A stretch of 64,000 nt of DNA from Ampelocalamus luodianensis (Eukaryota; Streptophyta; Magnoliopsida; Poales; Poaceae). The stretch's first letter is position 1, and each line of letters begins with the position of its first letter. This document shows positions 10,497 to 22,393 of this stretch, in pieces. Below the pieces are notes generated by a model, which was not told the origin of the DNA, searched no databases, and was given only the letters and a program-made list of their open reading frames with translations. The stretch lies in contig CM070617.1 of the NCBI GenBank assembly GCA_036346255.1, forward strand, positions 6,799,501-6,863,500, read 5' to 3'. The position numbers and the translations under genes were made by a program.

Positions 10497-13400
10497 CGTC
10501 ATGATCCCAGGTATACAACCTCAGAACTCTCTGTACATTCTGAACTAGACCCAGATCAGTAACTAGCTCGCACAGTTACAACATAAATGTAATCACAACC
10601 ATACAACAAAATAACGATAAAGCGGACAAATTAATAATACTTAGTAGCAAAGGGACCTTATGGTCAAGTCTTACAGAGTACGCCACACAGGGCTTAGCAA
10701 CAAAATACAACTTGCAGCGGAAACCAAAATATATCGTGGAGGTCATTCGACATGCCCACAAGCAATCAAGTGGAGGACGCGACCTAGTTCGCAAAGTCTT
10801 CAGGATACTACTCTTCATAATACTCCGAATTTCCGGGTTCTTCTGTGGGGATTAATCACACATGGCGCAAACCGTGGGTACTTTAAATGTACTCAACAAG
10901 TCATAGAGAAATGTATGCAATTATTATTCATGCAAGGCTTGACAAGAATAGCTTTATGTTTAATTTCCAGAAAGCAGCATTTACAGTAAATACAATAAGT
11001 AGATTGAAAGCATCATTTAAAAGGTTAATACATAAGTAATCCAGTTCTTTGAAACAACTAGAGATCAACCCAACCATTCCACCCAAACCATCAATTCCAC
11101 CACTTTGATTAAAACTCTACCACTTGCGTGAAATCTCCGGGCATGTCCATAACCGGGGACACGGCTATTCGAATAGTTTTATACACTCTGCAGAGGTTGT
11201 ACAGCTTTACCCGCAAGAGATTATCATCTTATACTATCCGCTCACACACTTCCGAGGTGCGAGACTAAGAGATTATCACAAGGCCGTTACAAAGCTTTGA
11301 ACTGGCTAGGAGCTGCCCGCTAAGGTTTCGCTTCTAACGAGCTTCACACCCGCTAGATTCGTGCCCCCTCTTGCGCCAGCGAATCAGCACGCTTCACCAC
11401 AAACAGAACCAAGCCAACTCATTGCTAATTATTAGGCCAGGTCCACCCCATCCTGGACATGTGGTTGCACGATGTGACCCAGATCAATGGTTCAAGGTTA
11501 AGTCCTTAGTTGACTGCTCAGACGAGGCTGATCCACGTCCCAATGTGCGTTACGGTACCCACACTCACCACCATCCACTCGTCCGAGCATAAAACATTTT
11601 CGGTTCAACCCAGCCAAATACCACCCTAGCCTTGACACAACATCTTTTTAACTAAAGTGGCCGCGCCACAATTCCATAATTCATTTAGTCAAGTTTATCT
11701 CATATGAGCATGTGATCATGAGTCCCAACGTACAACTATAGCATGGCTAACCATATTATGATACCCGTGTTGGTAGCTTATCAATGTCCAACTAAAATAA
11801 ACTCATCCTATGGTGTCCAAGGGTTCATGTCATTCAAGGATACATGTCGATAGCAATTTATCAAGGAGGCATACATCAATTAGGCAATTATCTATTCCCG
11901 AAACCATTTATAATAAAAATAGCAATGCATGTTTATAACAAACAACATAGTTTTGTAAAAATGGGTTCAATATGATCAAAGGTCTATGACTTGCCTTCGT
12001 TGAAGAGTTGAGGAGCTTCGGTCGTCGGGTCCACGAAATCTTTCGAAAAGCCGGTTTCTACACGTGCGGAAAGAGCAAAATAAATAAAATAACTCCAAAT
12101 AAATTTTAAATAAATACCAAACTAGCACTAACAGTAAGAGAGGGGATTTTAGATGAATTTAGAAATTTGAATCACTCGAATCGGAGTTCGAACAAAGAAG
12201 TTATGGCATTCTGAAGTTGGAAATCACATGAAATGAAGGATTAGGAGATTTTTCTGATTTTCTCGAGTTACTTTTGTAAAAGGAAAAGGTAAATATGACG
12301 TCAGCTGACGTCAGCAGAGGAAATTCGGCCGAAAAAAAAAGAAACAAAAAAGAAACTAACATGTGGGGCCCACTGTCAGCGAGAGGGTGCATGTGGACTA
12401 AGTCCACCGAGCTTTTAGAAACAGGGGGGCTAGAGTGCCACGTGGGATTCCACGTGGATGACCACGTAGGCCAGAGGGGGGCGGGCGCTGAGGTGGAGGC
12501 GAGGTGGCGGCCACGTCGGCAAAGGCGACGGCGGCGCTCACGGCCCGAACGTCGCCGGCGCACAGCGGGGTTTTGGCCGGCGGCGAGGGCATCAGCGCGA
12601 AGAGGGCGACACGGTGAGCTCGTTGCTCACCTTGCCGACGGCGAGGCTCGACAGGGCTGCCGACAACGGAGAAGAAAGAGGCGGCGGGGAGAGGGCTACG
12701 GCGGCGACGGTGCTCCGAGGGCGGTCCGGGGACGGGGAGGCGCGCACGAGGTGCTCCTCGGTGCGGCGATGCCGACGGCGGGGTCGGAGGCAGCGAAGGA
12801 GTTGAGGTGGCGGCGCTAGGGGCGGCGGCGACCTTCGGTGGCCGACGGCGAAGAAACGCGAAAAGGGGGCGAAGGAGGGCGAGGGAGAAGGGAGAAGGGG
12901 GAAATGGAAGAGGAGAGGAGAGGGAGGCACGGCCGGGGCTCTCCTTTAAAGGGCTCGGGGAGGCCCGGAGACGCAGGGGGAGGGAATGGTGTCGGGCGAC
13001 CACTAATGGCGGACGGCGGCGGCGAAAGCGAGAAAAAGCGGGCGCCGCGCGCGCGGAGGCGGGGACGCGCGCGAGGCGGCGCTAAGTCGCGAGGAGGAGG
13101 CGGGGACCGGCGGGATTTGCGGTGGGGTGCTGCGCACAGCCGCGCGAGGAAGAAGGGGGGTCCGGAGGAGGACGACGAGCGAGGGCCGTCCGATTTCGAT
13201 CGGACGGTTGGCGAGGAAGGAGGACGCGGCTGAGGTTGAGCCGTCCGATTTCGATCGGACGGTTCACGAGGAATGGGGCATTCGGCCCTCCGAAAGGATC
13301 AACGTGATCGGGACCGTGCGATTTCGACCGAACGGTTGGGGAGCGCGGGAGCACGCGGAGGTTTGGGGGCCGTCCGATTTGGATCGGACGGTGCCCGAGG

Positions 13401-13897
13401 GAGGGGCGCGGCGCGCGCGGGAAACAGGCCAAGGAAGTGGGCCGAGAGAGGGAATTCGTCCCACGAGCCAAAAGAGGATTTTAAATGGATTTCCGAATAA
13501 AGAAATCCCGAAAAAGCAAAAAGACTTTTAGAAAATAGTTAATAGAGTCTAAAAATTCTAGGAAAATTCACAGAAGTTCCTTGAATTATTTAGAACTTCA
13601 TAAAATACTTTAGGCTATACTTTATATTTTGTTTTTGCAAACAAAATAGATTTTGGCTTCAAACAAAAAGGAAAAATCAAATTAAAATCTAGAAAATGCA
13701 ATAAAGGCTTAAAATCCAAATAAAATCCAGAAAACTCTAATAAACTAACTTTTTAATTTAATTGAAGTTGGATTAATTCAATTTAAATGGTTTTTGATTT
13801 CTAAATTTCAAATTTAAGCTTTTTGCAACTTGAACCAAATTGTTACTTTTAAAATTTTTGAAAATTCTCAAAAACTCCGCAAATTAGGGATGTTATA
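10497..13897 (-). mobile_element. LTR-like element A, 3.4 kb, TSD GAGAG
   Basis: It is flanked by a perfect 5-bp duplication GAGAG (10492-10496 and 13898-13902). The ends are CGTCATGATCCC and GGGATGTTATA, which differ from a TG...CA pair by one C/T change each and form an imperfect inverted repeat. In sense orientation (minus strand) it has an AT-rich start (13897-13500), a 1-kb GC-rich block (13470-12440), and a tail that shares blocks with elements B and D. The palindrome CTATTCGAATAG occurs at about 11164 here and near 18245 in B, in opposite orientation. No gag-pol is present. I interpret it as a solo LTR of a Gypsy-like family; a non-coding retroelement is the alternative. Confidence 0.7.
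13186..13391. repeat. Four spaced 22-bp palindromes in element A
   Basis: A palindrome CCGTCCGAT-TTCG-ATCGGACGG-like unit occurs at 13186-13207, 13241-13262, 13314-13335 (degenerate) and 13370-13391 (TTTGG centre). Start-to-start spacing is 55, 73 and 56 bp. Arms are exact inverted repeats in copies 1, 2 and 4. A related phrase, GACCGTCCGATGCAAATCG, is in element B near 15537. They lie in the GC-rich block just downstream of the presumed promoter in sense orientation. Confidence 0.8.
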
Positions 13898-13902
13898 GAG
13901 AG

Positions 13903-14419
13903 ATCCATGCGAACCTGGCAACGCTGGCGCCGGCGGACCTAGGTAGTGGCGGCTCAGGTGGACCCGAGCGGCGGAGGCACCGCCACCACCGTACTCAACG
14001 GTCAACCTCGAAGACGGGGACTAGATCTGGTTTTCCCAACTCCGGCTCGATCAAATCTAACTTCCCCAACTCTGGTCAATCGACGGGCGGTGGCAGCTCA
14101 CGGTGGATGAGGCGCGGCAACTTCACCACCATCTCACGCCATCTGATAGTTGAGGACATGATTTTTTTTTGTTGGGTGGAGGCTGCCTCCACGCCTAGAG
14201 GTAGAGCCAAGCAAATTTGCTTGGTGCCCCAGGGCTCCAATGTGTGGCATCGCCGCTATGCTTCTTCTCTCTTTTCTTAGAGGCCAAAAAAACACAATAT
14301 TGTGAATGCTCTAAGACAGCTCTATCATATAAAGAAGAACGAATTGATCCATGAAGAAATCCCCAACAATTTCGACTATGAATATATAGGTACAAGGAGA
14401 GTCTGGATAATATTCTCTC
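13903..14419. other. Host sequence between TE insertions
   Basis: This continues the sequence interrupted at 10491. It is GC-rich at first (GGCGGAGGCACCGCC-type) and then ordinary. No open frame with a recognised domain is seen. A short palindrome AAGCAAATTTGCTT lies near 14212. It is cut by the Copia insertion at 14420. Confidence 0.35.
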
Positions 14420-14665
14420 TGTTGAAAGTAATTGGTTTGTATAGTTGGAGATAATGTGTACTTAGTTTAGATATTTAGTTATATATATATCTGTAATTCT
14501 GAACTTCTGTAATCTGAAGATTTGGTTGTTGCCGGACAACTGTAGCATGTCTGGCAACCTTACGACTCTGTATAAATACATAATTCGTCATCCCTATTGG
14601 GCGTGCGAAACAAATCTCCTTTCCAATATATTAGCATTAGGTGTTTTCACGTGGTATCAGAGCCC
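14420..14665 (+). repeat. 5' LTR and tRNA primer-binding site of the Copia element
   Basis: The LTR spans about 230 bp from TGTTGAAAG to TTTTCA and contains a TATAAATA-type box (CTGTATAAATAC near 14569-14580). The PBS TGGTATCAGAGCCC at 14652-14665 follows after two bases. Its partner LTR is 25471-25698. Confidence 0.85.
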
Positions 14666-14756
14666 TCAAATTCAAACAATAACTCTCATAGCTTCCATCG
14701 GAGCAGCCAGCCCTTCTAGCTCCGCCGTCGGCATCCTCCCTACACCATCATTTTCA

Positions 14757-14937
14757 CACCTCGTCAATGTGAAGCTCTCCAGGGAGAACTACCTCATATG
14801 GAAAGCACAACTGATGCCATATCTTCGTGGGCAACAGTTGTTGGGCTATGTCGACGGCTCTATTCTCTGTCCTGTACCTACGGTCACAAAGACTAGAGAA
14901 GGACAGGAAGAACAAGTGCCAAACCCGGCATACTTGG
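14757..14937 (+). pseudogene. Copia gag, N-terminal part
   Basis: The frame reads LVNVKLSRENYLIWKAQLMP then LRGQQLLGYVDGS, the typical start of the plant Copia gag (the KL...NY..W......L.G..L.GY.DG pattern). It is interrupted at 14937 by element B. Reading resumes after the duplicated CTTGG at 19049 with WIQQDHIILSTLLSSL. Confidence 0.85.
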
Positions 14938-17900
14938 TGTAACAGCCCCAACTTAGGGTTTGTATTTCAAATGTAAAATTTTGAGGAGAAATAAAAACTT
15001 TTGTTGTCTCTTCAAATCATTTGAAAGTTTCTACATTTTTCCCTAGCAATTTCCATTTTCTAGAATTAAATTCTTGTAAATGGAAATTGTTGTCAGCACA
15101 TTCTTAGCCTTCAAACTTGTGATCATCCCCTAGGAATATTTTTTCTGTCATCTTGATCATCCTATCTACCTCCCTGAATTATTTCACAATTTTTAGATTT
15201 TATTTGCTATTTCAAATGGCCAAGTCAAACCAGTTTAGAAATCTGGTCAAACCCTTAGGCAGCAGCTTGTGAATTTTCTGTAGAACAATGCAGTGCATAA
15301 AAACTCCTGGAAAAATTTCACAAGGTGGTCCTCTGTTCCAGTTAGCTTCCATAAAAATTTCGGAATTTTTGGAGCCCTGGAGCTATCTCTGAAAATTTCT
15401 CAAAACCTCTTTGTCTTTTAAATCGAATTCTGAAAACACTGTTTGTCGGGCCCGAACCACACTCGGGCTCGAGTCCGACCGCACTAATTGGCTCGGTCGC
15501 GTCAACTAATCGCACCGCCCGAGTCCAATCGATCGTGACCGTCCGATGCAAATCGAACGATCCACGTCGCGTGCGCAACCGACCTGTCCGAATGCATACA
15601 CCAATCTCGGTAGTCCATCTCGGATCCAATGGTGGCGCGATAATGGTCGAGTCAAACCTCGGTTTGTGCGCGCAACTAACTCGCTCGCGCGCTCGCTTTC
15701 TTCGCTGACTTGTGGGCCATCCTGCCGGTCATCCCGCCACGTCGCCGCCCGGCTCAGCGCGCAAGACCGCCGCCGCACAAGCTCTCGCGCCGCCGCGCTG
15801 CATGCATGCCGCCACCTCGCCTCACGGTCTTTTCACCGCCACCGTCTCACCTCGCGCCTCGCTTTGCTCCTACAAAAACCCACGAGGTTTTCCTACCTCG
15901 TTTCGTCTCCGTTGCCTTTCTTCCCACCGAGCTCCGGGAGCCGTGGCGTCGCCGCGGCGCCTCGGCGTTCTGCCGCTCGATGATCTCGAGCACGGCCGAC
16001 CGCGTCACGGTGTGTTCCAACTCCTGGAAGTAAACCCTCAAGGAATTTCGGATTTCATCGTCGTGAGGTGCGCGTGGGCTTTCTTCTCCAAGTCCGGCGA
16101 AACCGCCTTTTCCGCGCCGTATCTTCTCGGTGAGCTCCAACTCGATTCCTTGCTCGGTGGCGTCACCGACTCCACCTTTCTTCTCCACTCTCTCACTCGT
16201 CATCTCGTTCACCCCGTGCTCCTCGTCACCGTTGATCGCCTTGCGCCGCCACGGCTCGTCGCCGAGCCACTCCGGTGCCTCTCGTCGTCGCCAGCACACC
16301 GGTGAGTTCTGGTAACTCACGATGCCCATGCGCGCTAATTTTCATTGTCTACCTCTGCGTGCGATCGCACCTTGTCACCCCACTGCCGCCGCCGTGTTCG
16401 TCGCGCGCCACCTCTGTGCATCTCCGGTGCCGCGTGACCACCTTCGGCCGGTGGTCCTCGGGCAACCCATTTTGGCCATCGTCGCGGCCGCGCGCCACTC
16501 CTTCACCGGCGGCGAATCCAGTCCGAGCGCCAAGACTCTCTTTCTTGATTGTGTTCCTCTCTGCATGCATCGACGGTGGGGCCCACTCCTTCAAAACCAG
16601 TTCTTTAGTCTCTAATCATGATTAGGAATGTTCTTCAGTTCACTCTCATGCTTGATTAAAAGTTGGGATTGGAAGTTTGGAAGTGTTTTAGTGTGTTCTC
16701 TGAATTTGTCACCTGTTGTCGGTTCATTGTCGTGGCTAAATTCTAATTTCATGCTTATGCTTTGAATTCTTGTTTAGTGCTAGTTGGCTCCCTTTTGTTG
16801 TGGTGGTTGCTTTGAAATCGATTAGTTAGTATCTTTAACTTTCAAAGCTCTTATTGTCATGTTTAATCATAAGGGATAGTTAGTTGTTCATTTTATTGTC
16901 TCTGTACTTTTGAGTTGTCGGTAAGATTTGATGTGGTAGCCGCATCTTTGAAACTTGTTAGCCTTGCAAAATCTTGGTGTGATGCTTAGGGGTATGAATA
17001 GCTGAGCATCCTTAGCATCCTATCTTGGGTAGAAGATTTTTGTTTAGCATCTCATAGTTGGATACTTGGCTGGTTAGTGTTGTCAATAGCTTTTGTAGGT
17101 TACGTAATATCGACTAATAATGGTTGAGTTAGAGAAACTAGCTGTTTTTGATATATTAACTTGATGATTAAATAATAGATGTGCACACAATCACCATCAA
17201 AGTCTGTCCAAAGTTTAAATCAGGTAAGAGGTTTGGTTTTGTGGTTAACCTAGCAAATAAGTGAGTGGGTCTCTGTAGCAGTTATTTGTCATTCTTTTTG
17301 TGATAGTCTAGCCTTTGTGTATAAATTGGTGTTGGTTTGTGATCTTTGATTTTTGCGGTGTTATTCGTTCTTATTATTGTTTTGTTCAATCGTTAGGATT
17401 CGATATTTGCGGCAACCCCAGAAACGATCCTCCGCAACATATTGAGCAACAACGACCAAAAAGCGGTTTGATCATGTTTATCCCAGTATTTTAAAGTCTA
17501 ACATTTTGTTTCAACTGTATGTATGCATCGCTTAATTTGTGTTAAATTGATTAGTTAAATCCGTAGCTGCATATCCTGTAAACAAAATATTGACCTCTAC
17601 TACCTGAGCCTAGGTTATTTGCTTGTGATTGGAGGTCATTGGATGATCTCTTGTCACTTAGTAGATCCGGTCAAATTGCTTAGACATGCTTAGTATCGGT
17701 AGAAATGGGCGGTTATCGACTTAGTCGGTAACCTTGATCACACAAAATTTTCTATAACTTTATATTTCATCATTTCGCTATGTTTAATTGCAAAACTAAA
17801 ACTGAAAACAAAAATGATTTAGACGCGCACAATGGTAAGATTGGTGTGATCTGTTGGGTGTGATGGAAAGGTGCCCGGTCAATTAAGGACCGAACATCTT

Positions 17901-19043
17901 GTGAGTTTTTGTTATCCAGCATTTCGTGCTAACCACACTAGAGTATATGGGACCTCTCTTGACCTAGTACTTTGGCGTGTATTGGCTCCGGGTCGCAGGG
18001 GTCGCGGGAGGGATGGAGGTGGGAGCATGGTAGTTGTCCAAAAGCTTTATCTGAGTGGGTAGTTGTCTTTTCGGCTTTACCATGTAAGCGTATGGATTTC
18101 TATCCATACGAGCGGCTCGTAGTTAATACACAATATTGGAAAAAGTCTCGTAGGACTTAGTCAGTGCTTGCATACCTTCTAAGTGTGCTTTGGCTTAAAG
18201 GCGATGCAAAGTGTGGGTGCATGGTACACCTGCAGGTTAAAAACTATTCGAATAGCCTCGTCTAGGTGATGGACACGCTTGGGTAAGCTTATCGAGAGTT
18301 AGACTACAACATTTAAATTAAAACTTGATGGGTGGTACGAATGCAGGATTCGTGCTATTGTTGTGGTGACTATTGGGATAGTCACTTCTAGGTTGTTTAT
18401 CTTTCGCTTTTGTTATTAATATCTTTCTTGTTATTTCAATCTTAAAATGAATTGCAAACTTTCCTTTAAAATGTATTACCTTATTGCAAATGAAAATTGG
18501 CTTTATGCAAACAAGACATATGGCCTCCACCAAACAAGCTTGCATGTAGCATATGAGCAGTGCGCTAGTTCACACGTCGGTCTTGCGGGTACAAAGACAA
18601 TCTTTGTACTCGGTGCTTTGCTTAATGTTTTTGTTGCGAGAGGAAGAAGGTGAGCCCCAAGGGCCTCACTTACGTGAGTCGTGTTGCCGCTTTCGTGGAC
18701 GACTAGACTTGGCGGTCGGTCGGATGCCTTGTGGGTTGGAGGCACGCGATTGGCTTTGTTTATAGCCATCTTATGGCACTTTTGCTTCATTGTCGTTCTT
18801 GTTTATTTGTGTATCTTGGCCTATCGGCCTTTGTCTGTAATAGCTCTACTATTTGTTTATCTTCCGTTTGGTAGTGTGGTGTTTGGACTCTATGTTTGGA
18901 ATGGAGTTGATGTCTAATTTTGTAGCAGGTGTGTATACTTTGCTGGAAGTATACATATCTCGAGGATCAATTTATTTGAATTGTAATGCTAGGACCAGGT
19001 GGTTGGTTAAGCATTACAAGCCAAATAAATTGGGGTCCTCACA
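14938..19043 (+). mobile_element. LTR-like element B, 4.1 kb, TSD CTTGG
   Basis: It has a perfect 5-bp duplication CTTGG (14933-14937 and 19044-19048). The termini are TGTAACAGCCCCAACTTAGGG and GGGGTCCTCACA. Removing it restores the Copia gag reading frame, which proves insertion. Order in sense orientation: AT-rich start, GC-rich block 15440-16600 full of short frames, then a long T-rich stretch with intron-like composition, then a tail with CTATTCGAATAG. No retroviral domains are present. It has the same architecture as element A in the opposite orientation. I infer a solo LTR of a large-LTR Gypsy-type family. Confidence 0.78.
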
Positions 19044-19048
19044 CTTGG

Positions 19049-19580
19049 TGTGGATCCAACAGGATCATATCATCTTGAGCACCTTGCTCTCCTCGCTGGC
19101 GCCTTAAGTTCTTTCACAGGTTCTCTTCCTCACCACCTCCCATGAGGTATGGGCTGCTCTGGAGCGCATGTTTACCTCATGCTCCTGAGCGAGAATCATG
19201 CAGATCTGGAGACAATTAGTGAATTCCTGGAAGAAGGAGGAAGAAACAATCACTGAATACTTCAACAGAGTCAAGCATCTGACTGACACGCTTGCATCAA
19301 TTGGTGTACCTGTTCATTATGAGGAGATCGTCACATACATCCTTGTCAGTCATGACAATGAGTTTGATGCTCTTGTTACTTTTGCCATTACTCGTCCAGA
19401 TGTTATTTCTCTTAATGATCTATATGCGCATCTTGTAAGTTATGAGATGCGCCATGCGCACAATAATGCTATTTATCAGGAGACTGAGTCCTTGGCGAAC
19501 CTTGCATCACGCAACAAGGGAAATCATCCTGAAAATCGTGGCAGTGGTCATGGCTGCGGTTGTGGTGGTGGCAATGGCTG
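19049..19580 (+). pseudogene. Copia gag, central and C-terminal part
   Basis: After the insertion the frame continues to about 19106. Following a frameshift, 19198-19580 reads MQIWRQLVNSWKKEEETI, EYFNRVKHLTDTLASIG and ISLNDLYAHLVSYEMR, all standard Copia gag (UBN2-like) motifs, ending in a Gly/His/Cys-rich tail. There are stops near 19107 and 19579. Confidence 0.85.
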
Positions 19581-19864
19581 AGGTGGACAGTAGTATAATA
19601 ATCAAGGAGAGGGCACACCTCAGTAGTGCTCAAACGAAGGAAGGCCAGTGTATCACAGATTTGATCATGTGTATCAAGCATACGAACCTCGAGTTGCAGC
19701 TGTAGCATCTTCGTACATTGTTGACACCAATTGGTATGTAGATTCAATAGCTACAAACCATATAACCAGTCAAGATCACACCCGAGAAGTGGCATTCACT
19801 CCTTGGGCACCCAGCCTTTTCTATTGTCCAACGTGTCATTGAGTCTAATGAGCTTCCTTGTTTA

Positions 19865-20585
19865 GTTATTTCCAATAAACACATCTGTGATGCTTGTCAA
19901 CAAGCTAAGAGCCATCAACTCCCTTTTTCTTCCTCAAATAATGTATCTGTAGCTCCCTTAAATCATGTATTTATTGATGTTTGGGGTCCTGCTCGAACAT
20001 CAGTAGGAGGCTACAAGTATTACATTAGTTTCATTGATAATTTTAGTAAATTTACCTGGCTCTACCTCCTCAAACACAATTCAAATGTGTATAAAGCATT
20101 CCTTCAGTTCAGTCTCGTGTTGAGAGACTGTTAAACAAGAAAATCATTTGTGTTCAAAGCTACTGGGTGGAGAATATCAAAAGCTAAATTCTTTTTTTAA
20201 GGAAATTGGCATTTCTCACCATCCCTCCCCCCCCCCCACACACACACATCACCAAAATGGTGTTGTTGAACATAAACACAGACACGTTGTAGAAATGGGG
20301 CTTGCTCTTCTTGCTCACTCATCTGTCCCCCTTCGGTTTTGGGATGAAGCTTTTCAAACCACCTATTTTCTTATCAATCGTCTTCATAGTAGAGTTATTG
20401 ATCATTCCACTCCTATTGAGCAATTGCTAGGATCTAAACCTGACTATCACATGCTTTGGCTTTCGGTTTTGGTTCTGCCTACTGGCCACATTTGTGCCCG
20501 TACAATGATAGAAAACTTCGATTTTATTCTTAACGATATGTTTTCCTTGGATATAGTACTATGCACAAAAGCCACAAATGCTTGA
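19865..20585 (+). pseudogene. Copia integrase remnant
   Basis: CDACQQAKSHQLPF is the zinc-binding/pre-integrase region, followed by HVFIDVWGPA, which carries the first catalytic Asp, and YISFIDNFSKFTWLYLLK. A frameshift near 20110 leads to 20148-20585, with HHQNGVVEHKHRHVVEMGL, FWDEAFQTTYFLINRL and PIEQLLG. The conserved Asn-Gly-x-x-Glu core is recognisable as NGVVEHKHRH. A C-run plus CA repeat at 20226-20246 has expanded inside it. Confidence 0.85.
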
Positions 20586-20627
20586 ATCCAAGTACTGGTC
20601 ACATTTACATTTCCATAAACGTCATCT

Positions 20628-22040
20628 TTGATGAGAAGATCTTCCCCTTACTCTTCGAGTCCTCCCACAATCGATTCTCTTCTCCTACCTCTGGTTGTAC
20701 CATCTCCTGACCAGCAGATGAATAATCAAAACTATCGATCTATTGTGCACACTGATCGTCTTATTGCAGATTCTCTAAAGCAAGGGAGGCATAATCGTAC
20801 TAGTACTGTAGATAATATAGCTCGTGTCGACAGTGCAGTTGTAGCTGATGATCCAGTCGAAGCTGTCGATGTTGCTGCCACGGCTGCCACAGCAAATGGT
20901 GCTACAAATACTGACCATACTGCAGTTGTAATTGATCCTGCTGTGACAGTCACTGCTGCAATTCCGATACACTCTATGCTCACAAGGCAACAAGATAACA
21001 TCACCACGACCAAAACATACAGAGATGGGACTACGAGATATGATCCAAGTCGAAGAGCTTTCCTTGTCACTACTAATAATCACAGAGAACCTACTGATCA
21101 TACTGAAGCAATGCAAGATTCCAAATGGAGAAGTGCTATGGATGATGAGTTTGGTGCCCTCGTTCGGAATAAAACGTGGAGACTTGTGTCACCACCTCAG
21201 CATGCCAATGTGATTGATTCAAAGTGGGTCTTCAATATTAAAAGAAGAGCATATGGAAGCATTGACAGGTACAAGACTCGATTAGTTGCTAAGGGCTTCA
21301 AACAACGCTATAAACTTGATTATGAAGACACCTTTAGTCCAATAGTTAAACCAACAACAATAAGACTTGTGCTCTCAATAGTAGTCTCAAGAGGATGGAC
21401 ACTTCGGCAGCTTGACATTCAGAATGCATTTCTGCAGGGATACTTAGAAGAAGAGGTTTACATGAAGCAACCTCCCGGCTTTGTGAGTAAAGATTTTCCA
21501 CACTATATCTGTCGTCTTGATAAAGCAATCTATGGACTCAAATAAGCTCCACGTGCCTGGTATGCTCGATTGAGTTCCAAACTTCAAGAGATAGGGTTCA
21601 CTCCTTCCAAAACAGATAGTTCTTTGTTTATATTTTATCAAGCTGAAGTGACAATCTATATGCTTATATATGTCGATGACATTATTGTTGCAAGTTCATT
21701 AGAAAGGGCCACTAATGGGTTACTGAGGCAGTTGCAAGAAGATTTCGTAGTCAAAGATCTTGGTAACTTACACTACTTTCTTGGCATTAAAGTCACCAGC
21801 AATGGTGGAGGTATCATGCTTTTACAGAGCAAGTATGTCGCCGACCTACTTCGTCGTGCCAATATGAAAAGATGTAAAACAGTGACAATTCCGATTGCAG
21901 TCATAGAGAAGTTGTCAAAAGACGAAGGAACACCTTTGTCAGCAAGCGATGCATCAAATTACAGAAGTATAGTAGGTTCATTGCAATACTTGACACCCAC
22001 AAGACTAGACATTTCGTTCTCGGTCAACAGAGTATGTTAG
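20628..22040 (+). pseudogene. Copia reverse transcriptase with a nonsense codon
   Basis: The domain reads W..AM.DEF.AL..N.TW, VIDSKWVFNIKRRAYGSIDR, KTRLVAKGFKQRY, LDYEDTFSPIVK, QLDIQNAFLQGYLEEEVYM and CRLDKAIYGLK-stop-APRAWY. The stop at 21543-21545 replaces the Gln of the invariant GLKQAPRAW motif (CAA to TAA). The catalytic YVDDIIVA box is present at about 21668. Further stops follow at 22038 on entry to RNase H. Confidence 0.92.
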
Positions 22041-22393
22041 TTTCTGCCTGCACCGACAGATACGCATTGGAGTGCAGCAAAACATATACTGCGATATTTG
22101 AAACTGTCAGCATCTACAGTCCTCGATTTCAGAAGGTCAGATAACAACATGCTCAATGCTTTCTCCGATGCAGATTGGGCAAGTTGTATATATGATTGAT
22201 GATATACAAGTGGGTATGCAGTATTCTTTGGCCATAACTTGATTTAATGGGGTTCAACGAAGCAAAACACGGTTTCATGCTCAAGCACCTAGGCTAAGTA
22301 CAAGGCTCTAGCAAATGCTACAACCGAGCTAGTGTGGGTTCAATCCCTGCTCAAGGAACTCATAATTTTTCAAGATTATGGTGTGATTATCTT

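Noticed and set aside
12200..13530. Many long overlapping frames on both strands (up to 201 codons)
   Set aside because: They arise from 70%+ GC sequence inside LTR-like element A. They have no domain, no consistent strand and are rich in Arg/Ala/Pro.
15340..16630. Overlapping frames of 100-197 codons in element B
   Set aside because: Same cause, GC-rich block of a non-coding element; the translations are low-complexity and not conserved in element A.
22330..22350. GGGTTCAATCCCTGCTC as a tRNA B-box
   Set aside because: It lies in the Copia RNase H coding part, and no A-box or cloverleaf surrounds it.
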